64,000 bases of DNA from Verrucomicrobiota bacterium (GCA_023431185.1 JAEYXS010000117.1:66919-130918), one strand, 5' to 3'; shown: positions 1 to 8,770, numbered from the stretch's first letter. Notes: generated from the sequence alone by a model not told the origin. Numbers and translations are program-made.

Positions 1-591
1 TTCTTAAGCGAGCTCATCTGGCGGGAGTTCTACACCCAGATCCTCGCCAACTTCCCACATGTGAGCAAAGGTGCGTTTCGCCCCGAGTATGATCGCCTGG
101 AATGGAGCGACAACGAATCCCATTTCCAAGCCTGGTGCGCGGGCATGACTGGCTTCCCCATCGTCGATGCCGCCATGCGCTGCCTGAACGCCACCGGCAA
201 CATGCACAACCGTCTGCGGATGATCGTGGCGATGTTTCTGACGAAGGACCTGCTCATCAACTGGCAGCGCGGGGAACGCTACTTCATGCAACAGTTGGTG
301 GATGGCGACAAGGCCGCCAATAACGGCGGCTGGCAATGGAGTGCGGGAACCGGAACGGACGCGGCTCCCTACTTCCGCATCTTCAACCCTGTCTCACAGG
401 GCGAGAAATTCGATGTGAACGGGGACTTTGTCCGTCAATGGGTGCCGGAGCTGAAAACACTTCCCAACGCGGTGATCCACCAGCCCTGGGAATATCCCCT
501 CTTTGCTCAGACTGGCTACGTGAAACGTATCATCGACCACAGTGAACAACGCGAGAAATGTCTCGCGATGTTCAAAGCGGTGAAAGGTTGA
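1..591 (+). CDS. phrB: Deoxyribodipyrimidine photolyase, C-terminal part (5' end outside window)
   Basis: Light-driven repair of UV pyrimidine dimers by an FAD enzyme of the photolyase/cryptochrome family. Frame 1 is open from the first base, so the N-terminal antenna domain lies upstream of the window. Visible is the helical FAD-binding domain: FLSELIWREFY, then WCAGMTGFPIVDAAMRCL, NATGNMHNRLRM, and the strongly conserved WQWSAGTGTDAAPYFRIFNP stretch, followed by FVRQWVPEL. These are class I CPD photolyase signatures. The protein stops shortly after the conserved core, as is normal. The next gene is convergent with a 2-bp gap. A cryptochrome-DASH role is less likely but cannot be excluded without the N-terminus. 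Confidence 0.95.
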   Translation, partial: FLSELIWREFYTQILANFPHVSKGAFRPEYDRLEWSDNESHFQAWCAGMTGFPIVDAAMRCLNATGNMHNRLRMIVAMFLTKDLLINWQRGERYFMQQLVDGDKAANNGGWQWSAGTGTDAAPYFRIFNPVSQGEKFDVNGDFVRQWVPELKTLPNAVIHQPWEYPLFAQTGYVKRIIDHSEQREKCLAMFKAVKG

Positions 592-593
592 GC

Positions 594-896
594 TTACAGC
601 TCGAAATCGAACGCCAGCACAGAATCCACGTTGGCCAGCAGCAATTGCTTGATCTTCTCGTGTTCCGGGTGCGTGAGGTAGCCGTCACGTGAGGCAGCAT
701 CCACAAAAGTGATGACGAAACCATGGGAGTATCCCTGATTCAGTCCTTCCGGGCTGTTATTCGGGCCGGACACATAGTCCTCGATCCCCGGGATCTCTTC
801 CGTAGCGTTCAGAATCTGATCGAAGATGTCCGTGATCTGATCTTCGGTCACTTCCGGCTTAAACTTGAACAAAGCGATGTGCTTAACCTTTGACAT
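594..896 (-). CDS. Dabb-domain (stress-responsive A/B barrel) protein
   Basis: A 100-aa protein made of a single dimeric alpha/beta-barrel (Dabb) domain. It begins MSKVKHIALFKFKPEVTEDQI, has the typical central G-x-N-x-S-P-E and YSHGFVITFVD strand, and ends with HPEHEKIKQLLLANVDSVLAFDFEL. All of these are hallmarks of the family. Dabb proteins are small cytoplasmic proteins, some of them stress-induced; the substrate of this one is unknown. It is convergent with the photolyase gene and separated by 86 bp from the glutathione peroxidase gene upstream of it on the same strand. Confidence 0.88.
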   Translation of the reverse strand: MSKVKHIALFKFKPEVTEDQITDIFDQILNATEEIPGIEDYVSGPNNSPEGLNQGYSHGFVITFVDAASRDGYLTHPEHEKIKQLLLANVDSVLAFDFEL

Positions 897-982
897 ATAT
901 CCTGCTGATTTGCTGAACGCAGTTTGCGGACTAATGGAACGAAGGTAAAGCTTTCACCTCAAAAAGTTTTACTTTTACCGGC

Positions 983-1531
983 TCACTTCGCCCCCAGCGC
1001 CGCCTCCAATGCCCTCGTGATTTCCTCCCCATCCGGCTCCGTATCCGGATCAAAACGCTTCAATACCTTCCCATCTTTGCCCACCAGAAACTTCGCGAAG
1101 TTCCAGCCCACTTCACCGGGAAATGGTGAACTCTTGCCCGTCAACTGCTCATACAGAGCGTGCTTCTCTGGTCCGGCCACTTTGATCTTCGCGAACATCG
1201 GGAAGGTCACTTGATAGCGCGACCGGCAGAACTGCTTGATCTCCTTTTCCGTTCCCGGCTCCTGCCCGCCGAAGTCATTGCACGGAAAACCCAGCACCGC
1301 GAAACCCTTTTCTTTGTACTTCTTGTACAAATCCTCCATCCCCGCATATTGCGTCGTCAGTCCGCACTCCGATGCCACATTCACCACCAGCAGCACCTTG
1401 CCCTTGTACGCGCCCAACGACTGCTCCTTGCCATCGATGTCTATCACCTTGATGCCATGGATTGGCGCTTCCGCCCCCATCAAGGCCGCGGCGGTCACCG
1501 TCATAAGCAAAATGGTAAACAGTCGCTTCAC
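983..1531 (-). CDS. Glutathione peroxidase-family protein, exported
   Basis: A thiol peroxidase of the glutathione peroxidase family that reduces hydroperoxides, probably with thioredoxin as partner. Residues 1-20 form a signal peptide, so it should act outside the cytoplasm. The peroxidatic site is in NVASECGLT (C56, cysteine rather than selenocysteine). The catalytic partners lie in FGGQEPG and VGWNFAKFLV. The start is GTG at 1531, only 4 bp after the parvulin gene stops, and an AGGAG lies almost against this start. Position and spacing suggest co-transcription with the parvulin isomerase and serA. Exported GPx next to a periplasmic foldase suggests envelope oxidative-stress protection (inference). 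Confidence 0.92.
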   Translation of the reverse strand: MKRLFTILLMTVTAAALMGAEAPIHGIKVIDIDGKEQSLGAYKGKVLLVVNVASECGLTTQYAGMEDLYKKYKEKGFAVLGFPCNDFGGQEPGTEKEIKQFCRSRYQVTFPMFAKIKVAGPEKHALYEQLTGKSSPFPGEVGWNFAKFLVGKDGKVLKRFDPDTEPDGEEITRALEAALGAK

Positions 1532-1535
1532 ACTC

Positions 1536-2534
1536 CTATTTGCTTTCCTCGAAGAAGAACTGCACCCCGGCTTCCTCTTTCAGCTTCTTGTAATAATCCG
1601 GCAACTGCTTTTGCGTTTCCTGTGCCAGCAATGCGTCCTTGATCCGGGCGGAAACCTCCGCCAGTTGCAGTTTCTTCGGCGGCAGCTTCTCGAGCACTTT
1701 GATGATGTGATATCCGTACTGTGACGTCACGATGTCGCTGATCTGCCCCGGCAGCAACGTAAAGGCCACCGCGTCGAACTCCGGCACCATCCGCCCGCGC
1801 GGGAAGGTGTACTCGCCGCCATTCTGCTTGGAGCCGATGTCTTCGCTGAACTCCTTCGCCAAGGCCGCGAAATCCTCCCCCGCTTTGGCACGCACCAGCA
1901 ACTGGTCGATCTTCGCCCGCTTTTCCTTCTTCTTCTCCTCGGGTAATTCCGTGCGGGTTGTTGAATCCATCGTCACCAGCAGGATATGCGCTGCTCTCAC
2001 CATTTCCGGCTGATCGAACTGCTTCGGGTTCTCGTCGTAAAACTTCTTCGCCGAATCATCACTGATCGTGATCTTGGCCGCGATCTCGCGTTCCACCACC
2101 TTGCGGATCAAGGCTTCCTCTTCCGCCCTTGCCACGAATGTCTCATACTTCATGCCCGTAGCTTCCAGACGGCGCTTGAAGGCCTCTTCAGAAGGCATCC
2201 GTTTCTTCGTTTCTTCCACGAACTTCTCGGCAAACTTTTTGGCCTCGGCCTTCTCTTCCGTATTGGCCCGCGCCACGATAAGCTGGGACATCACCATGCG
2301 CTCCACCAAGTTCGTCATGATCCGGGGACGGTCAGCCTCCGGCAACACCTGGCCTTGGGCGGCCAAAGAAGCCCGCAAGCCGATCAAGGCGTCATCCACC
2401 GCGCTCTGCTTGACCTCCACCCCCTTGCCCTTGGCCACCACCTTGTCCTCAAACAACGGGGCCGCCGCCTGGGCGACTTGGGCCAGCATCACCAGACCGG
2501 TGACCGCCATCAACCATGTGCTAAAACGTTTCAT
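1536..2534 (-). CDS. Periplasmic parvulin-type peptidyl-prolyl isomerase (SurA/PrsA-like)
   Basis: Cis-trans proline isomerase and likely chaperone for exported proteins. The first 23 residues are a signal peptide (tail QVAQAAA). A helical SurA N-like region follows (about 40-175). One parvulin (rotamase) domain occupies about 180-290, with RAAHILLV, FAALAKEFSED, GGEYTFPRGRMVPEFDAVAF and SQYGYHIIKVL. It lies 11 bp downstream of serA and 4 bp before the glutathione peroxidase gene, so the three probably form one transcript. A single rotamase domain makes it PrsA-like in layout although the host is Gram-negative. Confidence 0.92.
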   Translation of the reverse strand: MKRFSTWLMAVTGLVMLAQVAQAAAPLFEDKVVAKGKGVEVKQSAVDDALIGLRASLAAQGQVLPEADRPRIMTNLVERMVMSQLIVARANTEEKAEAKKFAEKFVEETKKRMPSEEAFKRRLEATGMKYETFVARAEEEALIRKVVEREIAAKITISDDSAKKFYDENPKQFDQPEMVRAAHILLVTMDSTTRTELPEEKKKEKRAKIDQLLVRAKAGEDFAALAKEFSEDIGSKQNGGEYTFPRGRMVPEFDAVAFTLLPGQISDIVTSQYGYHIIKVLEKLPPKKLQLAEVSARIKDALLAQETQKQLPDYYKKLKEEAGVQFFFEESK

Positions 2535-2545
2535 GTCTTCTATCC

Positions 2546-4144
2546 TTACAGATTTACCACTTTCACATTCGTGATAGCCGGATCTTTCTCCAGCTCATTC
2601 AGCAATTCCTGCGGCGGCAGGCTGTCCAATCCCAGCACCGTCAATGCCTGCCCGCCAATCGTATCCCGACTCAGGCTCATGCTCGCGATATTCACCTTGT
2701 GCTTGCCCAGCAGCGTGCCCACATGCCCCACAATACCCGGACGGTCATTGTTGTTCAGCAACAGCAACACCCCGTTCGGCACGATCTCCACCGGCTGGCT
2801 GAAGAGCCGCACGATCCGCGGATTGTTTGGCGAACCGAAGAACGTGCCGCCCGCCGACACCAGTTTGTTCTCGCCCTGAAACGCTTGCACGTGCAACCAC
2901 TCGTTGAACGTCACCGGCTCGCTCGAGCGCTTCTCTTCCACCGTCAATCCCAACGTAGATGCGACGCTCCGCACGTTGATATTGTTCAAATCCTTCACCG
3001 ACGACTTGCTCAGGAAACCTTGGATCACCGCTCGCGTTACTGGATCGATGTTCGGCAACTCCTGCGCCTTGCCACCATACGTGATGTGGATGCGATCCAC
3101 CTGCGCCGGTGCCAGTTGCGTGATCAGCTTGCCCAGCTTCTCGCCCAGTGTCAGATACGGCTTCACCTGCTCGTACGTCTTCGCATCGAGGTAAGGCATG
3201 TTCACCGCATTGCGGACCTCGCCCGTGAGCAAGTAACCCGCGATGACCTCCGCCACTTCGATACCGCACTTCTCCTGCGCCTCATTCGTGCTCGCGCCCA
3301 AATGCGGTGTCAGAATAACAGCCGGATGCTTGCGGAACGGATGATCCGCCGCCAAAGGCTCCTCCGCGAACACATCCAAGCCAGCACCTGCGATCTTGCC
3401 CGATTCCAAAGCCGCCAGCAGGTCCGCCTCCACGATGATCTCACCACGTGCGCAATTCACGATCCGCACATTCGGCTTCATCTTCGCGAAGGCCGCTGCG
3501 TTCAACATCCCCTTCGTCTGCTCCGTCACCGGCATATGCACCGTGATGAAATCCGCCGCGCTGTAGATGTCGTCCAAATCTCCGCACAAGGTCACACCCA
3601 TGGCCTTCGCCCGCGCTTCCGTCAGGAACGGGTCATAAGCCAGCACCTTCATGCCGAACGCCAATGCGCGCTTGGCCACTTCACCGCCAATGCGGCCCAT
3701 GCCCAATACGCCCAAAGTCTTGCCCGTGAGTTCCACCCCTTGGAACGCCTTGCGATCCCATTTGCCCGCCACCATCGTGCCATGCGCCTGCGGCACCTTG
3801 CGCGCCAGGTTCAGGATCATCGAGAAGGTCAACTCCGCCGTCGTGATCGTGTTGCCGCCCGGCGTGTTCATGACGATCACACCCTTCGTCGTCGCATACG
3901 GCACATCCACATTATCCACACCCACACCGGCACGGCCGACCACCTTCAGCTTGGTCGCCGCGTTCAGCACATTCTTGGAGATCTTCGTCTCCGACCGCAC
4001 CACGATGGCATCGACATCCGCTACCAGCGGCAGCAAGTCAGCTTCCGTCAACTTCTTGTCCAGCACCACTACATCAAACTCCGGGCGCTCTTTAAAAAGC
4101 GCGATACCCTTTGGCGAAATCGGATCACAAATCAAAATCTTCAT
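2546..4144 (-). CDS. serA: D-3-phosphoglycerate dehydrogenase
   Basis: First step of serine synthesis: oxidation of 3-phosphoglycerate to phosphohydroxypyruvate with NAD. At 532 aa it is the long form. It has the substrate domain, the Rossmann domain (GVLGMGRIGGEVAKRA), an intervening ASB domain and a C-terminal ACT domain (RPGIVGHVGTLLGKHKVNIA). Catalytic residues appear in NCARGEI (Arg), LDVFAEEP (Glu) and LTPHLGAS (His). GRAGVGVDNVDV is the family signature. It heads the serA-parvulin-peroxidase group. A 10-bp inverted repeat 198-222 bp upstream is a candidate operator. Confidence 0.97.
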   Translation of the reverse strand: MKILICDPISPKGIALFKERPEFDVVVLDKKLTEADLLPLVADVDAIVVRSETKISKNVLNAATKLKVVGRAGVGVDNVDVPYATTKGVIVMNTPGGNTITTAELTFSMILNLARKVPQAHGTMVAGKWDRKAFQGVELTGKTLGVLGMGRIGGEVAKRALAFGMKVLAYDPFLTEARAKAMGVTLCGDLDDIYSAADFITVHMPVTEQTKGMLNAAAFAKMKPNVRIVNCARGEIIVEADLLAALESGKIAGAGLDVFAEEPLAADHPFRKHPAVILTPHLGASTNEAQEKCGIEVAEVIAGYLLTGEVRNAVNMPYLDAKTYEQVKPYLTLGEKLGKLITQLAPAQVDRIHITYGGKAQELPNIDPVTRAVIQGFLSKSSVKDLNNINVRSVASTLGLTVEEKRSSEPVTFNEWLHVQAFQGENKLVSAGGTFFGSPNNPRIVRLFSQPVEIVPNGVLLLLNNNDRPGIVGHVGTLLGKHKVNIASMSLSRDTIGGQALTVLGLDSLPPQELLNELEKDPAITNVKVVNL

Positions 4145-4341
4145 AAAACAGAAAGCGGAATGTAGGCACCCCCTCCGGTCAGGTCAAATATCAACCTGCC
4201 AATTTTTATCGTCCTGAACCCCGTGCCGGGAGGTCGGGGCGGCGGCGTTCTCGTCCTCGTCCTCGACGACCTAAACTTTTCCTTTTCGCCTCCTCCGTTT
4301 CTCGCTCTAACTTCATTCTCATGCCCCCACTCTAAATCAGT

Positions 4342-4366
4342 AGGTATGACATCCGCTGTCATACCT
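4342..4366. promoter_or_regulatory. Candidate operator: 10-bp inverted repeat
   Basis: Perfect arms AGGTATGACA (4342-4351) and TGTCATACCT (4357-4366) around a 5-bp spacer. The centre-to-centre geometry of about 15 bp fits a dimeric helix-turn-helix repressor better than a terminator, since no T-tract follows. It lies about 200 bp upstream of serA. The cognate regulator is not in the window. It could alternatively be part of a dispersed repeat. Confidence 0.4.
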
Positions 4367-4555
4367 CCCATTTTCCTGAAAATATTTTTAAACCACACAA
4401 CCAGTTGCCCCACAGCAGGTTACACCATAAAACGCCCTTCAACTGAAAATTGCTGAAAAAAATCCGCCTCTCTGAAGAAAAATACTCCACTTCATCAACC
4501 CCATCTGTCCGCCCCGCTAGAAATCCACTTTCAGCCACCAACCAGCCAACCACCC

Positions 4556-4640
4556 CGTGCCGTTAGGCACGAAAGATTCTTAGCAGCGGCTTTTCAAGCC
4601 GCTGTTTGCCTGCATTGAAATCCCCGTCGCATCGCGACGG
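4556..4640. repeat. Cluster of three short hairpins (palindromic repeat)
   Basis: Three adjacent perfect hairpins. CGTGCC/GGCACG (4556-4571) has a 4-nt loop. CAGCGGCTT/AAGCCGCTG (4584-4604) has a 3-nt TTC loop. CCGTCGC/GCGACGG (4624-4640) has a 3-nt ATC loop. The architecture matches the four-hairpin cluster at 60005-60120 although the sequence differs. It lies in the spacer between the DUF4870 gene and serA. Confidence 0.7.
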
Positions 4641-4730
4641 AAGAATCAAAATTAGATGACCAACTTCGCACGCAGCTTTTCCACCATTGTTGGACGGAGG
4701 CATTCGCCATCTGTCATTGAGTAGCATTCC

Positions 4731-5141
4731 TCACTTGATCAACCTCAACGAACATGGATAACGGAATAGCAATCCATCCTTGGCCCGCATCCCGGCCACG
4801 ATGCTCAAGATGACCTCCAAAATGACCATCAGCGACCCCATGCCGGAAATCACCCACATCAGTGGCACCGTGATAAACACCAGGAACGGAATGAACGAAA
4901 GCAAAAATAACGGGAACAACAAGAACACCGCCCCCAATGCCAAATAGATCAATACTGACAAATGAAAGTTGACGGCCGCCTTGCCATGCTCGTCAACCGC
5001 CGGAATCTCATGCCGCTTCCAGAGCCAGACCACCAACGGCCCCCAGATGTTCCCGAATGGCAGCGCCACAATGAAAATGGCCAAGGCCGCCAAATGGCTG
5101 GCCATGGTCCAATCCCGTTGGATTTTTTCTTCGGTCGTCAT
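4731..5141 (-). CDS. DUF4870-type small membrane protein
   Basis: A 136-aa protein with a hydrophobic N-terminal helix (SHLAALAIFIVALPFGNIWG), the WLWKR.E.P.VDEHGKAAVNFHLS motif typical of DUF4870, and two or three further membrane segments. Function is unknown; the family sits in the cytoplasmic membrane. The start is set at 5141 because GGAGG lies 6 nt upstream of this ATG. The reading frame stays open to 5174, but the extra 11 residues have no such support. The lipoprotein gene upstream ends 37 bp before this start. Confidence 0.8.
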   Translation of the reverse strand: MTTEEKIQRDWTMASHLAALAIFIVALPFGNIWGPLVVWLWKRHEIPAVDEHGKAAVNFHLSVLIYLALGAVFLLFPLFLLSFIPFLVFITVPLMWVISGMGSLMVILEVILSIVAGMRAKDGLLFRYPCSLRLIK

Positions 5142-5178
5142 GCCTGTCCTCCAGGCTGCCGGTTCACTGCGCACGCCC

Positions 5179-5907
5179 TCACATCGGCCCCATCTTTACG
5201 CTATAAACCTTCACAGCAGAGTTTGACAGGAAGAGTTTCATGCCGGTGTAGTTCTGCGCCGCCCCAGCCGCCTTCTCCAACATCTCCTGACCATCCACCA
5301 GCACGCTGAATTTGCCGCTTTGCCGCTCCAACCGCACCTTGTGCGGTTTGGGTCCCGCCATTGAGACCGAATTTGATGGCTCTTCCACACCGGTCAACGT
5401 GCATTCAAATCCTTGCGCATTCTCCACCACCATCATGGCCATCGGCTTCACCCCGGATTTCCCCTCCAGCAAGGCTTCCAGCTTGCTCGGCTCCGCCCCC
5501 TTCTCCGGTGCCGCCGTCATGCTGAACTCGATATAAAAATCCCCCGTCAGCGGCATCAACGGCAGTTGGCAGCCGCACCGTTGGTTAAGTGACGTGCCCA
5601 GATACGGTTTGCCGCCTTCCCGGTTGATTTTAGTCGGCAACACTCGCTCGATTCTTGTCCAGCCCTGCGGCAGATCCGTCGTGGCTGAGCTGAAGTCCTC
5701 GAAAAATTCTTCGGTCGGCCTGACCGCTACTGGCTCCGTCGGTACACTGTCCGTCTTGGGACGTGGGTTGCTCTCCGCTACCGCTGACTGTGTGTTCACG
5801 GCTGGCCGGGTATTTGCCGCGTGCTCCGCTTCCTTCTTCTTGCAGGCAGTCAAGGCCATGAACACTGCCACCAATGGCACGAGTTGCTTCATCGACAGTT
5901 TTTTCAT
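5179..5907 (-). CDS. Putative lipoprotein with jelly-roll-like C-terminal domain
   Basis: A 242-aa protein with a lipoprotein signal peptide: positive N-terminus, hydrophobic core, then lipobox LTAC at C22 followed by KKK. A low-complexity linker (30-65) leads to a beta-rich domain starting FFEDFSSATTDLPQGWTRIE. It has the spacing of LamG/DUF1080-like concanavalin folds (FYIEFSMTAAP ... KVRLERQSGKFSVLVDG). No catalytic motif was recognised. AAGGGA precedes the ATG at 5907. Probably anchored to a membrane facing the periplasm; ligand unknown. Confidence 0.7.
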   Translation of the reverse strand: MKKLSMKQLVPLVAVFMALTACKKKEAEHAANTRPAVNTQSAVAESNPRPKTDSVPTEPVAVRPTEEFFEDFSSATTDLPQGWTRIERVLPTKINREGGKPYLGTSLNQRCGCQLPLMPLTGDFYIEFSMTAAPEKGAEPSKLEALLEGKSGVKPMAMMVVENAQGFECTLTGVEEPSNSVSMAGPKPHKVRLERQSGKFSVLVDGQEMLEKAAGAAQNYTGMKLFLSNSAVKVYSVKMGPM

Positions 5908-5935
5908 ACGGATTTCCCTTTCTGCAGTTTCTATA

Positions 5936-7933
5936 CTAGGGCACCAGCCGTAGCCGGTAAAACCGCCCGCCAGGAGCGTTGCTCAGATCGGTCACCGTTA
6001 CTTTCCGGTCAGCACCCTGCACGGTCTCACTCACCGACCACTCGCTGGGATTGATTGACTCGGCAGCAGCTCCCCCCACGCTTCCAGCAACCTTGGTCCA
6101 GTTGATCAAATCACCGGAGAACTCGATGTCATAAGCCACATCCACTCGCGCCGGAGAACGCACAAATTCCACCGTCCGCTCGCCTGCCCCTTGCTGGAAT
6201 ACCCTCTGAGTTCCGTCGGCTGCGTTCGGGAATCGCCCAAACGCATACTCGATCAAGGTGGGAATACCGTCATTATCACTGTCCTCCGTATCGCCAGCCC
6301 CAGGTTTGAGCACCCCCAGAGTGTTATTCCAGAACCACCCCAGCTTCCAGTTCAGATAAGGATGCAGATCACCGCTGGGAAAACTGCCGATGGCGAGCAA
6401 GGGAGTCGCCGCGTTGTTGTCCAACACGCTGATGTCACTGTATCCCCGGTCATTGCAGAAAATCACCCACTCCAGCGCATGCCCGCCGGTCTGTCGTTGG
6501 CGCGCCACTGTCGCCGCCTCATCCACGCTCCCGTAAAAAGTATAAAAGAAGCCGCCGCCCGGTGTCGCACTGGCCTTGGGCACACCCGTCATCCGGAACG
6601 CTCGCATGAACCGGCAGTAATCCGGTGCCGAGGAAGCCATGCCGCCCGCAGCATCGTTGTTGATGTAAGTCGTCGCCAGCACGACTCCGGGCGGTGGCGG
6701 CGTGGTGTATGGCTCCTCCGAAGGCGATCGGATCGTATAAGCCCCCAGCGGATTCCCGATCATCTCCGTCACACTTTTCTCATAACGCTGTCCCGTGATG
6801 ACCTCACTGATGGCTCCCAGCACGCCATAGCCAAAATTGGAATAGATGCTGTCTGCCCCCGGCGTGAACAGAAGCGGCTGCGTCCCTAGCCACGAAAGCA
6901 CCTCAATAAAATTCGCCGGACGCCCCAGGTTCAAGGCCGTCCCCACTTCATTTTCATCCGGCTTATACCGTTGGAACCCTGCCTGATGTCCCATCAAATG
7001 GTCCACCGTGATGTCTGTGAAACCCGGCACCCAAGTCATCCCGGCCGGCGGGGTCAATTGCAGCAGATCCACCATCTTCTGGGAGCCACTTAATTGCCCG
7101 GCCCGAATCAGGTTCTTGATCAGCGTGATCGTCAGCGGCTTGCTCACGCTGCCGAGCTTCATCGGTGTGTTGTAATGCAATGGTGCCGAGCGCGCATAAT
7201 CCGTCCAGCCGTAGCTGCGCCGGTACAGCAATCTGCCATCATACGTCACCGCCGCCGTGATGCCTGGATAACACGCATCGTCCAGATAGGCTTTGATGGC
7301 GGCGTCAAAACCAGCGAACACCGCCGGCACATCACCTGTTTCCGGTATCGTCACCGTGGATGGCGTGGTGCTCACATACATTTCTCCAAGGAACTCCCAG
7401 TCATTGCCTCCTGTAGTTTCCCGCAATTCCACGTTCGTGATCTGCTTGGTGCTGGACAGTCCCAAGAACCATTCCGTGTCGTTCGGCGGATTGAACTGGA
7501 AACGGCCCACCACCGTACTCCCATTCTTCAGAGTGATATCAAACGTGGAATCTACGAATGTCTGACCACTGCCCAAAGGGTCTGTCTCCGGTTCAACGAA
7601 ATGAAACCCAAACGCGTAGATCGGTTCATCGGGCATCAGGTTCAAGTTCATCTTTCCCACCACGGATACCTCCGCACCGCTCATCCTGTCAGTCTGCTGG
7701 GCTGTACCTCCCACGTGCAATTGCGTGGCTCCAGAAGCCAGCGTCACTATGATGCCTCCCAACACTCTTGGCGTCGTCGCCACACCTATATCCGGCAATG
7801 TACCTGTGCTGCTGAAAGCTCCGGTCGCACTAAGAAATTCCGCCTTGTCGGTGTAATGCTGAATTAGCGCCTGACTGCTTGTCGGCAAACTAAGCAGTAT
7901 CAAACATATCAACACTGACACTACAGCTTTCAA
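5936..7933 (-). CDS. Secreted serine hydrolase (beta-lactamase/class C fold) with extra N- and C-terminal domains
   Basis: A 665-aa secreted protein. Residues 1-22 are a signal peptide. About 25-190 is a beta-sandwich domain resembling those of secreted PEP-CTERM-type proteins (YAFGFHFVEP..., DWEFLGEMYVS). About 205-545 is a beta-lactamase/transpeptidase-like hydrolase with SVSK at 262-265 and the YSN triad at 364-366. The rest starts with a calcium-binding-like DSDNDGIPTLIEYAFG and ends in a beta-rich module common in Verrucomicrobiota secreted proteins. It starts with TTG at 7933, chosen because AAGGA lies 6 nt upstream. It could be an esterase or D-amino peptidase; the substrate cannot be read from the sequence. 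Confidence 0.85.
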   Translation of the reverse strand: MKAVVSVLICLILLSLPTSSQALIQHYTDKAEFLSATGAFSSTGTLPDIGVATTPRVLGGIIVTLASGATQLHVGGTAQQTDRMSGAEVSVVGKMNLNLMPDEPIYAFGFHFVEPETDPLGSGQTFVDSTFDITLKNGSTVVGRFQFNPPNDTEWFLGLSSTKQITNVELRETTGGNDWEFLGEMYVSTTPSTVTIPETGDVPAVFAGFDAAIKAYLDDACYPGITAAVTYDGRLLYRRSYGWTDYARSAPLHYNTPMKLGSVSKPLTITLIKNLIRAGQLSGSQKMVDLLQLTPPAGMTWVPGFTDITVDHLMGHQAGFQRYKPDENEVGTALNLGRPANFIEVLSWLGTQPLLFTPGADSIYSNFGYGVLGAISEVITGQRYEKSVTEMIGNPLGAYTIRSPSEEPYTTPPPPGVVLATTYINNDAAGGMASSAPDYCRFMRAFRMTGVPKASATPGGGFFYTFYGSVDEAATVARQRQTGGHALEWVIFCNDRGYSDISVLDNNAATPLLAIGSFPSGDLHPYLNWKLGWFWNNTLGVLKPGAGDTEDSDNDGIPTLIEYAFGRFPNAADGTQRVFQQGAGERTVEFVRSPARVDVAYDIEFSGDLINWTKVAGSVGGAAAESINPSEWSVSETVQGADRKVTVTDLSNAPGGRFYRLRLVP

Positions 7934-8044
7934 GGCGCATCCTTCTTACGCCAACTATCTATTAAACTTATGCTCTCCGTGCAAAGAAAAAATTGGTGCA
8001 ATCAAACATCCGCGACGACGGCATTCATCTATCGCCAGACTGGT

Positions 8045-8770
8045 TCAATTGCCCCTGAATATCCTCACCTCATCCACCACCGCCTTCTTCGGCACCGCCA
8101 GCCGCAGCATCCGCTTCGTCGGGTGCGCAAACCCCTTGGAACTGAACTCTCCGACCGCTTTTCCATCCAGCGCCACCGCCAGCTTGTCCCCGGTGATCTG
8201 CACGCGGATGCCATACCATTTCCCCGTCTCCAGCTTCACCGGCAACGTCTTCCTCAGCGACGCGATGAACGCATTGTCCTCCTTCGTCAGCTTCTTCTCC
8301 TTGCGCGCCTCGTAATACTTCAGATTCATGTTCCCCGTCTTCAAGTCCTCGATCACCACCTTGTCCACACTCGCCGTGACCTTGAAGAGATGCCCCGCAT
8401 GGACCTCCTTCAACTGCAAATCCGCAAAGTTCAACCCCAGCGAATCCGCCTTGTCCTCCAGCATGAACTTCAGCTCCACCGTCCCGTCTTTGAACTCCAT
8501 CGGCTGCGTCACCGACACCGCATGATCTGCCTCCGCGTGCATGTAGATGTGCATCGCCCCATCCTTCAGATCCACCTGCTTGTTCCCCTTTGCCCGGCTC
8601 TTGCTGTTCGTCCCCCAGCCGTCCCCCGGCTCATCCGTCTTCTCCTGCGACTCCTTCCGCTCAAAATCATCCGAGAAAATGAGCTTGCCCCGCTCATCGG
8701 CACCCAGCGTCGTTGAGATTAGGGTGGAGATGATCGCGAAGGTGAAAGCGAGTCTGAATGGCGTTTTCAT
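8045..8770 (-). CDS. Exported DUF1080/LamG-like protein
   Basis: A 241-aa protein with a signal peptide (1-23, ending TTLGA). A single concanavalin-like beta-jelly-roll follows, beginning LIFSDDFERKE and ending RLAVPKKAVVDEVRIFRG, a typical closing strand of LamG/DUF1080-like folds. Such domains bind or act on polysaccharides in this phylum, but no catalytic residues were identified. It stands alone: 111 bp separates it from the hydrolase downstream and 235 bp from the MFS gene. Confidence 0.7.
   Translation of the reverse strand: MKTPFRLAFTFAIISTLISTTLGADERGKLIFSDDFERKESQEKTDEPGDGWGTNSKSRAKGNKQVDLKDGAMHIYMHAEADHAVSVTQPMEFKDGTVELKFMLEDKADSLGLNFADLQLKEVHAGHLFKVTASVDKVVIEDLKTGNMNLKYYEARKEKKLTKEDNAFIASLRKTLPVKLETGKWYGIRVQITGDKLAVALDGKAVGEFSSKGFAHPTKRMLRLAVPKKAVVDEVRIFRGN

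Larger units (their letters stand above)
4145..4730. other. Intergenic region with operator-like palindrome and hairpin cluster
   Basis: 586 bp without a convincing gene; the ORFs here are short and low-complexity. From serA outward it holds a short TCGTCC tandem (4251-4268), a 10-bp inverted repeat at 4342-4366, an AT-rich A/T-tract segment (about 4375-4500) that could carry the serA promoter, and a run of three hairpins at 4556-4640. No tRNA-like or riboswitch-like structure was recognised. Confidence 0.6.

Noticed and set aside
2699..4165. 488-aa open frame on the + strand across serA
   Set aside because: It is antisense to serA, has an Arg/His-rich composition typical of a shadow frame and matches no family.
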